From: Kumtagia sp963820075
GTDB lineage: Bacteria; Pseudomonadota; Alphaproteobacteria; Rhizobiales; Rhizobiaceae
Reading direction: 5' to 3'
DNA length: 64,000 nucleotides
Assembly: GCA_963820075.1 (NCBI GenBank)
Contig: CAWFYS010000014.1
Location: 31,709-95,708 of the forward strand
The notes under the pieces are model-generated. The model was given only the letters and a program-made list of their open reading frames with translations. It was not told where the DNA came from and did no database searches. The position numbers and the translations under genes were made by a program. Below, in pieces: positions 46,861 through 55,919 of this stretch (position 1 is the first letter of the stretch; each line of letters opens with the position of its first letter).

Positions 46861-47008
46861 TGCATGACCGCGTTCCCCACCACACTGCGCGTGACTGGAG
46901 GCGTTCTTTGGCCAGTACGCGTCCCGTAGCGAGAGGTCCTTTGGAAGGTGCACAAAGGTTGGGAGCGCGACCCGACCGACCTTGGGGTCGGCCGGAACGC
47001 ACGTTTCT
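46861..47008. other. intergenic stretch without supported gene
   Basis: Between the sRNA candidate and the gene fragment at 47009. A GC stem ccgacc/ggtcgg (about 46975-46990) is visible, without a T-run. A 60-codon minus-strand frame here has no recognisable motif. Confidence 0.4.
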
Positions 47009-47197
47009 TCAGCTTCTGACGGTGAGCGCTTCTTCGTCATCGCGCTGCCTGCCGCCCAACGCTGCCGCAGCACTGGCGATGAAGGCGCCGATGATGAGCG
47101 ACAGCGCGCCAATCAACGCAAAGGTGGCGCCGGCTTTCCGGGCCGTATCGGCTGCTTCCTGTGCCGTGACCTTGGCCTGTTCTATCTGGGCGAGCAC
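47009..47197 (-). pseudogene. C-terminal fragment of a small membrane protein
   Basis: The 62 codons contain a helical linker (IEQAKVTAQEAADTARKAG), one hydrophobic helix (FALIGALSLIIGAFIASAAA) and ALGGRQRDDE. Upstream in frame, without a start codon, TGLSEADATARVDAVL looks like more of the same protein. This resembles the end of larger PhnA-like or hypothetical membrane proteins of Rhizobiales, so the N-terminal part appears lost. GTG 47197 could start a short remnant. Confidence 0.35.
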
Positions 47198-47588
47198 GGC
47201 ATCGACACGTGCCGTCGCATCGGCCTCGGACAGTCCGGTACGTGCGAGGCCTGCGCGGCAGCCGCCGCATCGCCTTCCCCTCTATAAGGCATTCCGTGGC
47301 AAGCACGACGGCTGCATAAAGCTCGTCATGCGGCCGTGACCCCGCAGCCTTCGCGGCACCAGCAACCGTGGCCGGACAATGTACATGCGGCCTCAGCTGC
47401 TCACGGCGCAGAACTTCCGTTTTGAACCCCTAACCGGATGCGATAGCCTCGATCCGAACGATCACGCCTATGCCTTGACGTACGCAGGCCATGCAGTTTT
47501 TCAGCACGGTGATAAAGAGAGCTGGCTGGGGCGGTCGTTCGAGCGGGTATATAGAAGTGTCCGATCCCTGCAAAAACCGGAGTCGACC
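47198..47588. other. intergenic stretch before the dioxygenase gene
   Basis: 391 bases with no supported gene. The frame upstream of the ATG at 47589 is open but unlike the family. A TATATA at about 47550 may be a -10 element; no matching -35 was found. Confidence 0.4.
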
Positions 47589-48426
47589 ATGAAAATGCGC
47601 AGTGCAACCAGCGCGACATCCGATCCGGGCATTGATATCGAAACCTTGCTCGCGGATGGCATCGTGGGGAAGAAGGGCGCTTTTTCGCGGGCGTTCGCCG
47701 AGGCCATGAAGGAAGATATGATGACCGCCTTCTGGAAAGCGATTCAGCGCCCGGGCGGAGCGGTCGGAAGAGGACCGCGCCGCTGGTATGTGGAAATCCA
47801 TCCCGAGCAGTTCGGCGGCTTCGTTGAGCTGGCGACGCATCCCTGGGTGCGCGAGATGTGCGAAGACGCACTTGGGCCTGACTACCAGATCGTTGAGCTA
47901 GGCTTCGACACGCCGTTTCAGGGGGCAAAGTACCAGCCTTGGCACAGGGATTTTCCGTCGCCCCCAGACACCTACATCGACCGCAGGATTACATCGCTTG
48001 CCTTCAATCTCACCGGCGTTGATGTCACCGAGGACATGGGGCCGTTCGAGGTGGCGCCCGGCACACAGTACATGGACGGCCGTGACTGGAAGCACGAGAT
48101 GTTCCCGCCACAGGAGATCTGGGAGACAATTCGCGTCGCGGGGGGTGAAGAAATATCCCTCGATGGGCGATATTTCCTGCCGTTCGGCGCTCACCATTCA
48201 CCGTGGAACGGCTCATCCTTCGCCGATCGCGCGGCCGGTCATGGTGCTTGGTGTGGATGCCCCGGGAGCGGGGCACGACAAGCTTCACGACCTCATGGTG
48301 ACGAAAGAGTATTATGAGGCGCTGCCTGTTGGACTGCGCAGCCATCTCACCTGCCGTATCGTCGACGAGCTCATACCGGTCACGCAGAAGCATGACATCG
48401 AAGGCCTGGTGATGGGCGTTGAATAG
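47589..48426 (+). CDS. phytanoyl-CoA dioxygenase (PhyH)-like protein, frameshifted
   Basis: An Fe(II)/2-oxoglutarate dioxygenase. KYQPWHRDFPSPPDTYIDRR gives the HxD iron ligands; SCRSALTIHRGTA carries the distal histidine and the arginine for 2-oxoglutarate. The first frame breaks in a run of six G (48140-48145). One base forward restores VKKYPSMGDISCRSALTIHR and the end HDKLHDLMVTKEYYEALPVG. Corrected length about 278 residues. ATG 47589 starts MKMRSATSATSD. Substrate unknown. Confidence 0.8.
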
Positions 48427-48646
48427 CCGCAATTGAATGTGACGGCCGAGGTCTACGCGGCTCAATTGTGAGCTAATGCGAGCATTGTTTTTTGTCTACT
48501 ACGCGCCATGAGCAGCCGTTTGGCACCGAACGATCGAATTGCTGCTTCAGTCCAATGCGGGCCTTTGCCCGCGCAAGACTTCAGCGCCCCCTCGCTGGGA
48601 CGCCGAAGACGCGGGCCGCCGATATGCCGCCTGCAAGACAGGGCGT

Positions 48647-51047
48647 CTAGAGCTGCGGCGGCCCAACCTTGACCGTCAGCTTGCCAAGCGTGCCAGTGAA
48701 GCGGAACGGCACCTGGTAGTCCTTGTCGTCGACCGGCGTGCGGGTGTCGATGCCAACATCGAAGGACTTGTCGATCGTCACCAGGAACGGAATAGTGTGC
48801 GGGATCGACTGCTCGGCGATTTTCACTCCATCAACGCTCAGCACTCCCTTGCCTCCCTTGCCGAAACCGGGGCCTTCGTAGGTGAAATCGAAGACGATCG
48901 TGTGTTTGCCCGACGTCAACGCATCCGTGCCTTCCCAGCGGAACCGCTCCAACGCCAGCAAATTGTAGGTGAAGACCGGCTTGCCCTTCAGAAGATAGAG
49001 GCCGTAGCCGCCGAAGCGGCCCCCGAGCGTGTTGATCACGCCTTCTCCGCCGCCTTCAGGCACGTCGACCTCAGCAGTGATGGTGTAGGACCGGGCGAGC
49101 GGGCTGGGCGCGGAGGCGGCCGGAAGGCCGGAAAGCTCGCCGGAAAACACGAACTCGTCGCGGCCGGCGGTCGCACTCGGTCGCGGCGCCAGCAGACGCG
49201 CAGCGACGGAGTTGTCCAGCGGTAGAACCTGGTATTTCGCGGCTTCCACCAGGAACAGCTGCTGCATGTCGCGCAGCTTGTCCGGTTCCTTGGCGGCGAG
49301 GTCATCGAACTGCGAGAAATCCTTGGTTAGGTCGTAAAGCTCCCAATTGTAGCCGTCGAGCACATTGGGAAGCTTGCCGAGCCCCATCAGCCAAGGCCCC
49401 GCCGGCGGAGTGGTGGAGGCGATCCAACCATCATGGTAGATCGCACGATCGCCGAACATCTCGAAATACTGGGTTGTGCGTTGGGAGGGCACATCCTTGG
49501 CCTCTTTCGACCAGGTATAGGCCATGCTCAGGCCTTCGATCGGCTTCTGAGCAATACCGTTCACCGTCTGTGGCGCTTCAATGCCGGCAGCTTCGAGAAT
49601 TGTCGGCACGATGTCGATCACGTGGTGGAACTGGCTGCGGATGCCACCTTTGTCCGTGATGTGTCCGGGCCAGGACATTGCCATGCCCTGTCGGGTGCCG
49701 CCGAAGTGCGAGGCGATCTGCTTGGTCCACTTGAACGGCGTGTCAAAGGCCCAGGACCAAGCCACCGACATGTGCGGCTGAGTCAGCGGCCCGCCCCAGA
49801 GGTCGTAGAACTTCAGTTGGTCGGCGACCGGCATGTTAATGCCCTGGATCGCAGCTAGATCGAAGGCAGTGCCGATGGTTGACCCCTCGGCGCTGGTGCC
49901 GTTGTCGCCCTCGATATAGATGATCAGGGTGTTGTCGAGCTTGCCCTGGTTGCGAACCTCGTCGATCACCCGTCCGATCTCGTGGTCGGCATAGGCCACG
50001 TAAGCGGCGAACACCTCAGCCTGTCGGGCAAACATCTTCTTTTCGTCGGGGGTTAGAGTGTCCCACTTCGGCAAGTCGTCGGGCCAAGGCGTCAGCTGAG
50101 TGTTCGCGGGGATTACGCCGAGTCTTTTCTGATTCGCGAAGATTTCGTCGCGCAGGACGTTCCATCCCATGTCGAACTTGCCCTTGAATTTTTCGATCCA
50201 CTCCTGCGTCGGCTGGTGTGGAGCATGGGTGGCGCCGGGCACGTAGTACATGAAGAACGGCTTATCCGGCGCTGCGGCGTCAACTTCGCGCAGATAGTTG
50301 ATGGCGTCGTCGGCCATGCCGGTGATCATGTTGTAGTTGGGGTTTTCCTTCCACGGAAAAATCTGGGCGTGGTTGCGGAACAACCATGGTGTCCACTGAT
50401 CGGATTCCCCACCCATGAAGCCGTAGAAATAGTCGAAGCCCATACCGGACGGCCACTGGTCGAACGGCCCCGCGGCGGAGATCGCGGAAGTCGGAGTATT
50501 GTGGTTCTTGCCAATCCACGACGTGGCGTAGCCGTGGTTTTTAAGGATCGTGCCGATCGTGCCGTTGTCAGCACCGATGATCGAATCATACCCCGGGAAG
50601 CCCGTGGACTGCTCGGCGATCACTCCGAAGCCGGCCGAATGGTGGTTGCGCCCGGTGATCAGCGCCGCGCGCGTCGGCGAGCAGAGCGCGGTGGAATGGA
50701 ACTGGGTGTAGCGAATTCCGTCGGCCGCGATCTGGTCGAGCGTGGGTGTCGGGATAACTCCCCCAAAAGTGCCTGAGACGCCGTAGCCCGCGTCGTCGGT
50801 CATTATCAGGAGCACATTCGGCGCGCCCTTCGGCGGCACAACGGTGGGCGGCCACCAAGGCGTGGAGTTCCTGAGCGTCCAAATTGATGGTTCCGCCGAA
50901 TGCCGGAGGCGCGGCCGGCAGCGACTGGCCGTCGATCGTCGACGTGGCGCTGGGTGAACCGGGTGTCCCGGTCACTTGTTCGGAGGCAGCGGGAAAGACT
51001 GAAAAACAACTGGCGGCGAGCACCGCGAAGTAGGCTCGTGTCTTCAT
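48647..51047 (-). CDS. exported arylsulfatase, frameshifted near the N-terminus
   Basis: A large sulfatase of about 799 residues after correction. The start MKTRAYFAVLAASCFSVFPA is a signal peptide; FGGTINLDAQ then needs a one-base shift near 50868-50874 to continue NSTPWWPPTVVPPKGAPNVL and LLIMTDDAGYGVSGTFGG. HSTALCSPTRAALITGRN contains the CxPxR motif whose cysteine becomes formylglycine. GKNHNTP and EGDNGTSAEGS are metal-site segments. The last 150 or so residues look like a beta-rich domain. It is probably periplasmic. The needed sulfatase maturase is not in the window. Confidence 0.88.
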
Positions 51048-51483
51048 CGTTCAGGCTCCCGGTTGGCCCCCTCGCCAATTGTGGTAAGCGAGCCCAACTT
51101 CGCACGCGTCAAAGATGTTGGCAACGCAGCAATCTCCTCGAATACTTCAGCCACTTGCATCGTGGTCGTCGAAGCAAGCCGATGTCCGTTGTTAACATTT
51201 CAAGCCGACGAGGAGTTGCTGAGCTGCGATGCCGCATCGGGTCGAACTTGCCGCCCGACCGAAATGGCCGTTTTCGTCGCGCGGAAGTCCAAAAAAGCCT
51301 CCGGAACGTCCCACGGCGGGGCCGCCCGCGACGATCCTTCCAACCGTGCGACCGCCGGGGCTGGCCGGCAACGCCACGACTTCTACGGACGGCCGGGCCT
51401 TGAGTTCTTCCGCGAAGGTGGCCAACGACATCCCAAGCGTCCGCGGCGTATCCCGTGGTAACTGGCGGTCGTCCACGCTGCCC
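51048..51483. other. intergenic stretch between arylsulfatase and doxX-like gene
   Basis: 436 bases. Both strands have open frames here but none has motifs, ribosome-binding site or family resemblance that I can support. Confidence 0.4.
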
Positions 51484-51990
51484 TCAGCCGCGCCGCCGGC
51501 CGATGCCGATGGCCCGGTCGATCGCAAGCGCGCCGCCGCCATGGACGGCAAGCGTCAGTGCCATGGCGGCCCAGGGCAGGTGGAAATTGGCCCAGCCTTC
51601 CGGCACGGTAAGCTGGATGACGGCGGTCATGGCGAGGATTCCAAGCGCGGCGAAACGCGTGGCAAGTCCAAGCACGAGCAGGATGGGCAGCACGATTTCG
51701 CCGACGCCGGCCAGCGTGGCGGCGAGCACCGGCGCGGGGTAGGGGATCTGGGCGCCGAAAATATGCAGCCTGAACTCCTGCTCGAACAGAAAATGCGCGC
51801 CGGCCGACAACGTCAGGAAGCCGTCCCATTTGGTCAGCCCCGACTTGAAGAACGGCACGGCGAGCGCAAGGCGCAGGGCAAGCAGCGGCAGCGCCTCCGG
51901 GATCGACGCGATCCAGGCCTCCGCCCGCCTCACCGCCGCCAAAAAGGCGGCGCAGCGGCCATTGCCCGCCGCATTGGTTGTGTCAGCCAT
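51484..51990 (-). CDS. DoxX-family membrane protein of the bufferin locus
   Basis: A 168-residue inner-membrane protein with four hydrophobic helices. LPLLALRLALAVPFFKSGLT, VGEIVLPILLVLGLATRFAA and TAVIQLTVPEGWANFHLPWA are DoxX features. GGGAG about ten bases upstream selects ATG 51990. It is last of bufA-bufB-bufC-doxX, like gigD of the Caulobacter gig operon (known), and may serve electron transfer. Confidence 0.85.
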   Translation of the reverse strand: MADTTNAAGNGRCAAFLAAVRRAEAWIASIPEALPLLALRLALAVPFFKSGLTKWDGFLTLSAGAHFLFEQEFRLHIFGAQIPYPAPVLAATLAGVGEIVLPILLVLGLATRFAALGILAMTAVIQLTVPEGWANFHLPWAAMALTLAVHGGGALAIDRAIGIGRRRG

Positions 51991-52771
51991 GTCTGGAAAC
52001 TCCCTCGGATGGCGCGATCTGGGAGAATGCGCCGAGCGTGAAAAGTCCGGCCAGCGCCGTTCCGAAATCAAATTCCGGATCGCTCCTGCCCGCCTGCTCG
52101 GCCGCATCGCCGAGCGAAGTCCCGCCGAAGAGGGCTTCGGCAAACGCCTCGTCCCGGGCGGGCAGAATATGAACCCCGACATCGAGCAGGCGGCGGGCGA
52201 CCAGCACGCATTCGCCGCCTGTTTTGGAGACTGGCACCACCGGATCGCTCTGATGCGCCTGCCAGATGCTGCCGACGGGAAAGCGCGACCGTACCAGCAT
52301 GGCGGCGGGATGCGGTTTCAGCCGTACCGCGGCGAGGCCGCTCGCATCGAGCGCCGAAAGCGCGGCGACGTTGAGCGGGGCAATGTCGGCGGCGTGGTAG
52401 GCGCGCGTCCACGCCGCCTCCAGCCGTGCGGTTCCGGCGAGATAAGGCACGCCCGCGGCGGGCTCGAAACCGCCGATGAAAGCCGGAAAACTGTCGCCGT
52501 AGGCGAGGATCAGCGGCGAGGACGGCCGGGTTCGCGCGATGTAGGCGTGCGCCATGCCTGCGAAGAACTCTTTTCCGACGAGTTTCTCCACCACCGGAAA
52601 GCGGCTTGCCAACACGCGCGTCAGGCCGACGGCGACGTTGTTGCGGTAGACGGCGAAGCGTTTTTCATCCGCCTTTCCCCGCGCCGAGGTCACGCCGGCC
52701 GGCACCGGCAGGGCAGGGTCGAGCAGCGCGGCCGCGAAAGCGTCCTGGGTCTCGGCCAGATCCATCGTCAT
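51983..52771 (-). CDS. bufC: BufC/HvfC-type RiPP recognition protein (DUF2063)
   Basis: A 262-residue partner of the MNIO enzyme; DUF2063 proteins bind the precursor peptide and dock it. RFAVYRNNVAVGLTRVLASR with FPVVEKLVGKEFFAGMAHAY forms the typical N-terminal helical domain; PYLAGTARLEAAWTRAYHAA follows. The start overlaps the bufB stop (ATGA) and the end overlaps the doxX-like gene by eight bases, so the three genes are one unit. Confidence 0.88.
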   Translation of the reverse strand: MTMDLAETQDAFAAALLDPALPVPAGVTSARGKADEKRFAVYRNNVAVGLTRVLASRFPVVEKLVGKEFFAGMAHAYIARTRPSSPLILAYGDSFPAFIGGFEPAAGVPYLAGTARLEAAWTRAYHAADIAPLNVAALSALDASGLAAVRLKPHPAAMLVRSRFPVGSIWQAHQSDPVVPVSKTGGECVLVARRLLDVGVHILPARDEAFAEALFGGTSLGDAAEQAGRSDPEFDFGTALAGLFTLGAFSQIAPSEGVSRHG

Positions 52772-53652
52772 GCCCGTTGCCTGTGCCGGTTCCGCCGTCG
52801 GGACGCTTCGGCCAGCACCGCGTCGGCGCGCCGGGCTTCCGCCAGAAGCACCGGGAAAGCCGGCACGTCATTGTCCCATTCGATCAGCGTCGCCACCGGA
52901 CCGGACCGGCCGATCGTATGGCGGTAGAGCGCAAGGACATCATTGCGAACGGGCGAGCCATGCGCGTCGATCAGCAGCCGGTCTCCTTCGCCGTCCGTTG
53001 CTTCGTCATAGCCGGCGAGGTGGATCTCGCCGACAAGCTGCATCGGGAAGCGGTCGACATAGGCGAACGGATCGAGCCGGTGATTGACCGCCGAGACCAT
53101 GACGTTGTTGACGTCGAGCAGCAGGCCGCAGCCGCTGCGCCGCGCCACCGCTTCGAGAAAATCGATCTCGTCGATCGTACTGTCCTCGAACAGGATATAG
53201 GTGGAAGGATTTTCCAGAAGCATCGCGCGGCCGACGGCCTGCTGCACTTCGTCGACATGCCGGCTGACCCGGTCAAGCGTCTCGGGCGTGTAAGGCAGCG
53301 GCAGAAGATCGTTGAGAAAGCCGACATCGTGCGTCGACCAGGCGAGATGTTCCGAGAAGGAGCACGGCCGGTAGCGGTCGATCAGTCCGCGCAGCCGGGC
53401 CAGATGCTGCCGGTCGAGCGGGCGGGCCGCGCCGATGGATAGACCGACCCCATGCAGCGACAAAGGATAATGCGCGGCGATCGCCTGAAGCGCGTGGTGC
53501 GGTGCTCCGCCGTCGCCCATATAGTTCTCCGCATGGACTTCGAAGAAGCCGACATCCGGCTCATGCGCGACGATGTCGCCGTAATGCTCCGGCTTCAGGC
53601 CGAGACCGGCGCGGGGCGGTAGCGCACCTTCGCTCAGTGGAGGATTTCGCAC
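52768..53652 (-). CDS. bufB: BufB, multinuclear non-haem iron oxidase (DUF692/MNIO)
   Basis: A 294-residue TIM-barrel enzyme expected to oxidise cysteines of BufA into copper-binding heterocycles. Metal-ligand motifs: FFEVHAENYMG, LHGVGLSIG, CSFSEHLAWSTHD, LLENPSTYILF, LLLDVNNVMVSAVNH, GEIHLAGYD and LLIDAHGSPV. GTG 53652 (MRNPPLSEG) has GGAGAA seven bases upstream and fits the family start; the longer open frame reaches into a repeat region. bufA lies 520 bases away rather than adjacent. Confidence 0.9.
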   Translation of the reverse strand: MRNPPLSEGALPPRAGLGLKPEHYGDIVAHEPDVGFFEVHAENYMGDGGAPHHALQAIAAHYPLSLHGVGLSIGAARPLDRQHLARLRGLIDRYRPCSFSEHLAWSTHDVGFLNDLLPLPYTPETLDRVSRHVDEVQQAVGRAMLLENPSTYILFEDSTIDEIDFLEAVARRSGCGLLLDVNNVMVSAVNHRLDPFAYVDRFPMQLVGEIHLAGYDEATDGEGDRLLIDAHGSPVRNDVLALYRHTIGRSGPVATLIEWDNDVPAFPVLLAEARRADAVLAEASRRRNRHRQRA

Positions 53653-53745
53653 GTTCGGTTCTCCTCGAATGCCGTGGCGGTCCGCGATCGTGACGGCGAC
53701 GAAAGAGGCCTCGTCGCGCGTTCCTCGCGGGAAGTTTCCGAAAGG

Positions 53746-53793
53746 CAGATGAGGGGCAATGGCGGCCCCCCGGGGTTGCCTGCCCCTCATCTG
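53746..53793. repeat. inverted repeat
   Basis: Perfect 13-base arms CAGATGAGGGGCA (53746-53758) and TGCCCCTCATCTG (53781-53793), spacer 22 bases. The gaggggca unit also ends the arms of repeat A. Confidence 0.8.
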
Positions 53794-53850
53794 GCCCTTC
53801 GGCGTATCTTCTCCCCGCGACGAGGCCGGAGAGAAGGCGCCGAGATTGCT

Positions 53851-53951
53851 GGAGCATGATCCCGAAAAGTTGCAGACTTTTGGATAAGATCATGCGTCAT
53901 TACAAGGAGTTAGCGTAGGGTGACTGACTCCGCCGAAATTCATCCTGCTCC
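53851..53951 (+). repeat. dispersed palindromic repeat R1, copy 3
   Basis: ggagcatgatcccgaaaag to catcctgctcc, 101 bases, aligned end to end with the copy at 6658-6758. It lies in the bufA-bufB gap. Confidence 0.85.
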
Positions 53952-54039
53952 GGCGGTGTCGGCTCGTTGATGAGCGCCTCGGAGGTCGTCCATTCGGACG
54001 CGCAAATGACGCTCTACCAATCTGCGGGTCGTGCTTTCG

Positions 54040-54059
54040 GAAAATCGATCTCGATTTTC
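54040..54059. repeat. short perfect stem
   Basis: GAAAATCGA (54040-54048) and TCGATTTTC (54051-54059) with a two-base spacer; a cruciform-type stem in the repeat nest. Confidence 0.7.
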
Positions 54060-54070
54060 GGGCCGATGCG

Positions 54071-54178
54071 CTAAACAGACTTGCGTGGCTTCGCCCACGC
54101 TTCGCCTGCTCAGCCTCTTGTTTTGTCGCAGGTTTCTGTCGGAAAACCGTGAGACACTTTTCCGGAACCTGCTTAGCC
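54071..54178 (-). repeat. repeat B, copy 1 (108 bases, MITE-like)
   Basis: Inverted relative to 63436-63543 and nearly identical over the same 108 bases. The ends read ctaaacag and ctgcttag, a near-perfect terminal inverted repeat. It overlaps the bufA TAA stop codon. Confidence 0.85.
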
Positions 54179-54454
54179 TTTCATCGGCTCCAGCATGCCC
54201 TGATGACCGTCGACGTTCATCGACGTGCAGGTGCCGGCCGGAACGGCCTTCCACGCGTTGCCCTGATAGTCCATGGTCGAAGTGCCCGCGCAGGTCGTGC
54301 CGGCGCCCGCCGCGCAGTCGTTCTGGCCCTTGAGTGCTATGCCATAGCATTTTTCGTTGCCGGCCATCTGCTCGGGCGTCAGCGGGGCCGCGAGGGCGGC
54401 CGTAGCCGCGGCAAGCGAGCCGGCAAGCGCGAAGGCGAAAGTCTGGCGGTTCAT
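54173..54454 (-). CDS. bufA: BufA bufferin precursor (DUF2282)
   Basis: A 93-residue secreted RiPP precursor. MNRQTFAFALAGSLAAATAA followed by LAAP is a signal peptide. The mature part has four cysteines (36, 47, 55, 76) in EKCYGIALKGQNDCAAG, TTCAGTST and PAGTCTSM, the DUF2282 pattern; known bufferins have such cysteines turned into copper-binding thiooxazoles by BufB. GAGGAG six bases before ATG 54454 fixes the start. An ECF-type promoter motif lies 58 bases upstream. The stop codon falls in repeat B. Confidence 0.9.
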   Translation of the reverse strand: MNRQTFAFALAGSLAAATAALAAPLTPEQMAGNEKCYGIALKGQNDCAAGAGTTCAGTSTMDYQGNAWKAVPAGTCTSMNVDGHQGMLEPMKG

Positions 54455-54511
54455 GGTCTTCTCCTCTAAGAGTGGTTTTACGAAGCGGCTCGTGCGCTCC
54501 ACAATGGTGAC

Positions 54512-54537
54512 TTCGATACCGCTGGCGGGCGCGTTAC
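54512..54537 (-). promoter_or_regulatory. ECF sigma (SigF-type) promoter of bufA
   Basis: On the minus strand GTAACG, 16 bases, CGAA. This equals the GTAAC-N16-CGAA pattern I recall for Caulobacter SigF. Predicted leader to the bufA ATG about 50 bases. Confidence 0.72.
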
Positions 54538-54601
54538 ACCGGTGCGCGAACACGGTTTCGTGATGTCGATCTCGCTATCGGCCGCAATTTGCGGCGCCGG
54601 C

Positions 54602-54627
54602 GTAACAATTCCGGGCGAACCGTCGAA
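54602..54627 (+). promoter_or_regulatory. ECF sigma (SigF-type) promoter of the sigma factor gene
   Basis: GTAACA, 16 bases, CGAA, the same pattern as the bufA promoter on the other strand, 17 bases before the GTG start. Implies autoregulation with a very short leader. Confidence 0.72.
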
Positions 54628-54643
54628 TTGAGATGGAGAAGCA

Positions 54644-55183
54644 GTGACGGACGCCGACGATGCCGAACTCGCCGGACTGTTGCGCTCGGCGATTGCCGGC
54701 GACGAAAAGGCCTACGCGGCATTCCTGTCACGCATTTCCGCCCTGGTGCGCGCCTTTGCGCGGCGCCGGTGCGCTCACGGTATCGATCCGGAGGATGTGG
54801 TGCAGGAAGCCCTGCTGGCGGTTCACACCAAACGCCACACCTGGCGCAGTGACGGCGCCGTGCTGCCCTGGGTATTCGCCATCGCCCGCTACAAGCTGAT
54901 CGACGCGTTTCGGCGGCGCGGCCGCGGGATCGAAATCGACATTGCCGATTTCGCCGAGACGCTCGCCCAGCCCGAGCGGGAGACGGCGAGCGAGCGCGAC
55001 GTGCAGCGCGCCCTCGATCGCTTGCCGCCGGTACAGCAAAGGGTCGTCGCCCTGATTTCGGTGGAAGGCCGCTCGATCAGCGAGGCGGCACAGGCGCTCG
55101 GCATGAACGAAACGGCGATCCGGGTGGCCCTGCATCGCGGCCTGACGGCCATCGCAAAAGGAAGCGGGCGAGATGGACACTGA
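54644..55183 (+). CDS. ECF RNA polymerase sigma factor (SigF-like)
   Basis: A 179-residue sigma-70-family ECF factor. Region 2 is DPEDVVQEALLAVHTKRHTW, WVFAIARYKLIDAFRRRGRG; region 4 is LPPVQQRVVALISVEGRSIS, EAAQALGMNETAIRVALHRG. Start GTG 54644 with GGAG six bases upstream. It overlaps the anti-sigma gene by 11 bases and is divergent from bufA. In Caulobacter SigF and NrsF control the equivalent gig (bufferin) operon under copper or gold stress. Confidence 0.92.
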   Translation: MTDADDAELAGLLRSAIAGDEKAYAAFLSRISALVRAFARRRCAHGIDPEDVVQEALLAVHTKRHTWRSDGAVLPWVFAIARYKLIDAFRRRGRGIEIDIADFAETLAQPERETASERDVQRALDRLPPVQQRVVALISVEGRSISEAAQALGMNETAIRVALHRGLTAIAKGSGRDGH

Positions 55184-55811
55184 AAGCCTCATTCGAGCGC
55201 TAGCGAAAGACGCCCGGCTCGTATCGCCCCGCATGCCGGCAGTCCTTGGCGCGGCTTACGCCCTGGCCGCCCTTGTCGCGGCCCTTGTGTTTCTCGGCCT
55301 GCTGGGTCCCCGGCCGGACATTGCGGCGGCGGCGGAGACACCGCGCTTCCTTTTCAAGTTCGTAGTCACCCTGGCGCTCGCGGCCACCGCGGGAATGGCG
55401 TGTCTTGCGGCCGCGCGCCCCGGCGCATCGATGCGTCCGGCCTTGCTGCTGCTCGCAATCTCTCCGCTCCTGGCGATTCTCGCCGTGCTCGTCGAGTTTT
55501 CCGCCGTGCCGAAAGCCGACTGGGGCGCCCGCTGGATCGGCACCAACATACTGATCTGCCTGGTTGCCATCCCCTTGATCGGACTGGGCCCGCTCGGCAT
55601 TCTGATGTGGGCGATGCGGCGCGGCGCGGCAGCCCGGCCGAGACTCGCCGGCGCCCTGGCGGGGCTGGCCGCCGGCGGCATCGCGGCGAGCTTCTATGCC
55701 GCGCACTGCGCCGATGATTCGCCGTTCTTCGTTGCCACCTGGTATACGCTTGCCGTCGCGTTGCTTGCGCTGGCGGGCGCGGCGGCGGGCGGGCGGCTGT
55801 TGCGATGGTGA
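55173..55811 (+). CDS. nrsF: NrsF-type anti-sigma factor (DUF1109)
   Basis: A 212-residue inner-membrane protein with six hydrophobic helices and a short cytoplasmic N-terminus (MDTESLIRALAKDARLVSPR) likely to bind the sigma factor. ILICLVAIPLIGLGPLGILM and AAHCADDSPFFVATWY are DUF1109 signatures; the cysteines in them are candidates for metal sensing. It overlaps the sigma gene, the usual layout. Confidence 0.88.
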   Translation: MDTESLIRALAKDARLVSPRMPAVLGAAYALAALVAALVFLGLLGPRPDIAAAAETPRFLFKFVVTLALAATAGMACLAAARPGASMRPALLLLAISPLLAILAVLVEFSAVPKADWGARWIGTNILICLVAIPLIGLGPLGILMWAMRRGAAARPRLAGALAGLAAGGIAASFYAAHCADDSPFFVATWYTLAVALLALAGAAAGGRLLRW

Positions 55812-55919
55812 AGCCGGCGCGTCGTAAAGCCCCGGGACCAATAGGGGCATAAGCTTGCCCAGACTGATACGACCGGCAAAGCCGGACGGATCGCGCGGCG
55901 ACCTATCGCGGCCCCCAGG

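Larger units (their letters stand above)
53653..54170. other. repeat-rich gap between bufA and bufB
   Basis: No gene is supported. It holds an inverted repeat at 53746-53793, repeat R1 copy 3, a stem at 54040-54059 and repeat B copy 1. Confidence 0.75.

Noticed and set aside
50586..51047. Independent small secreted protein upstream of the arylsulfatase
   Set aside because: Its first 50 or so residues are the signal peptide and N-terminus of the sulfatase; a one-base shift joins them.
51192..51551. 119-codon minus-strand frame between arylsulfatase and doxX-like gene
   Set aside because: No motif, start site or neighbour evidence; partly overlaps the doxX-like gene.
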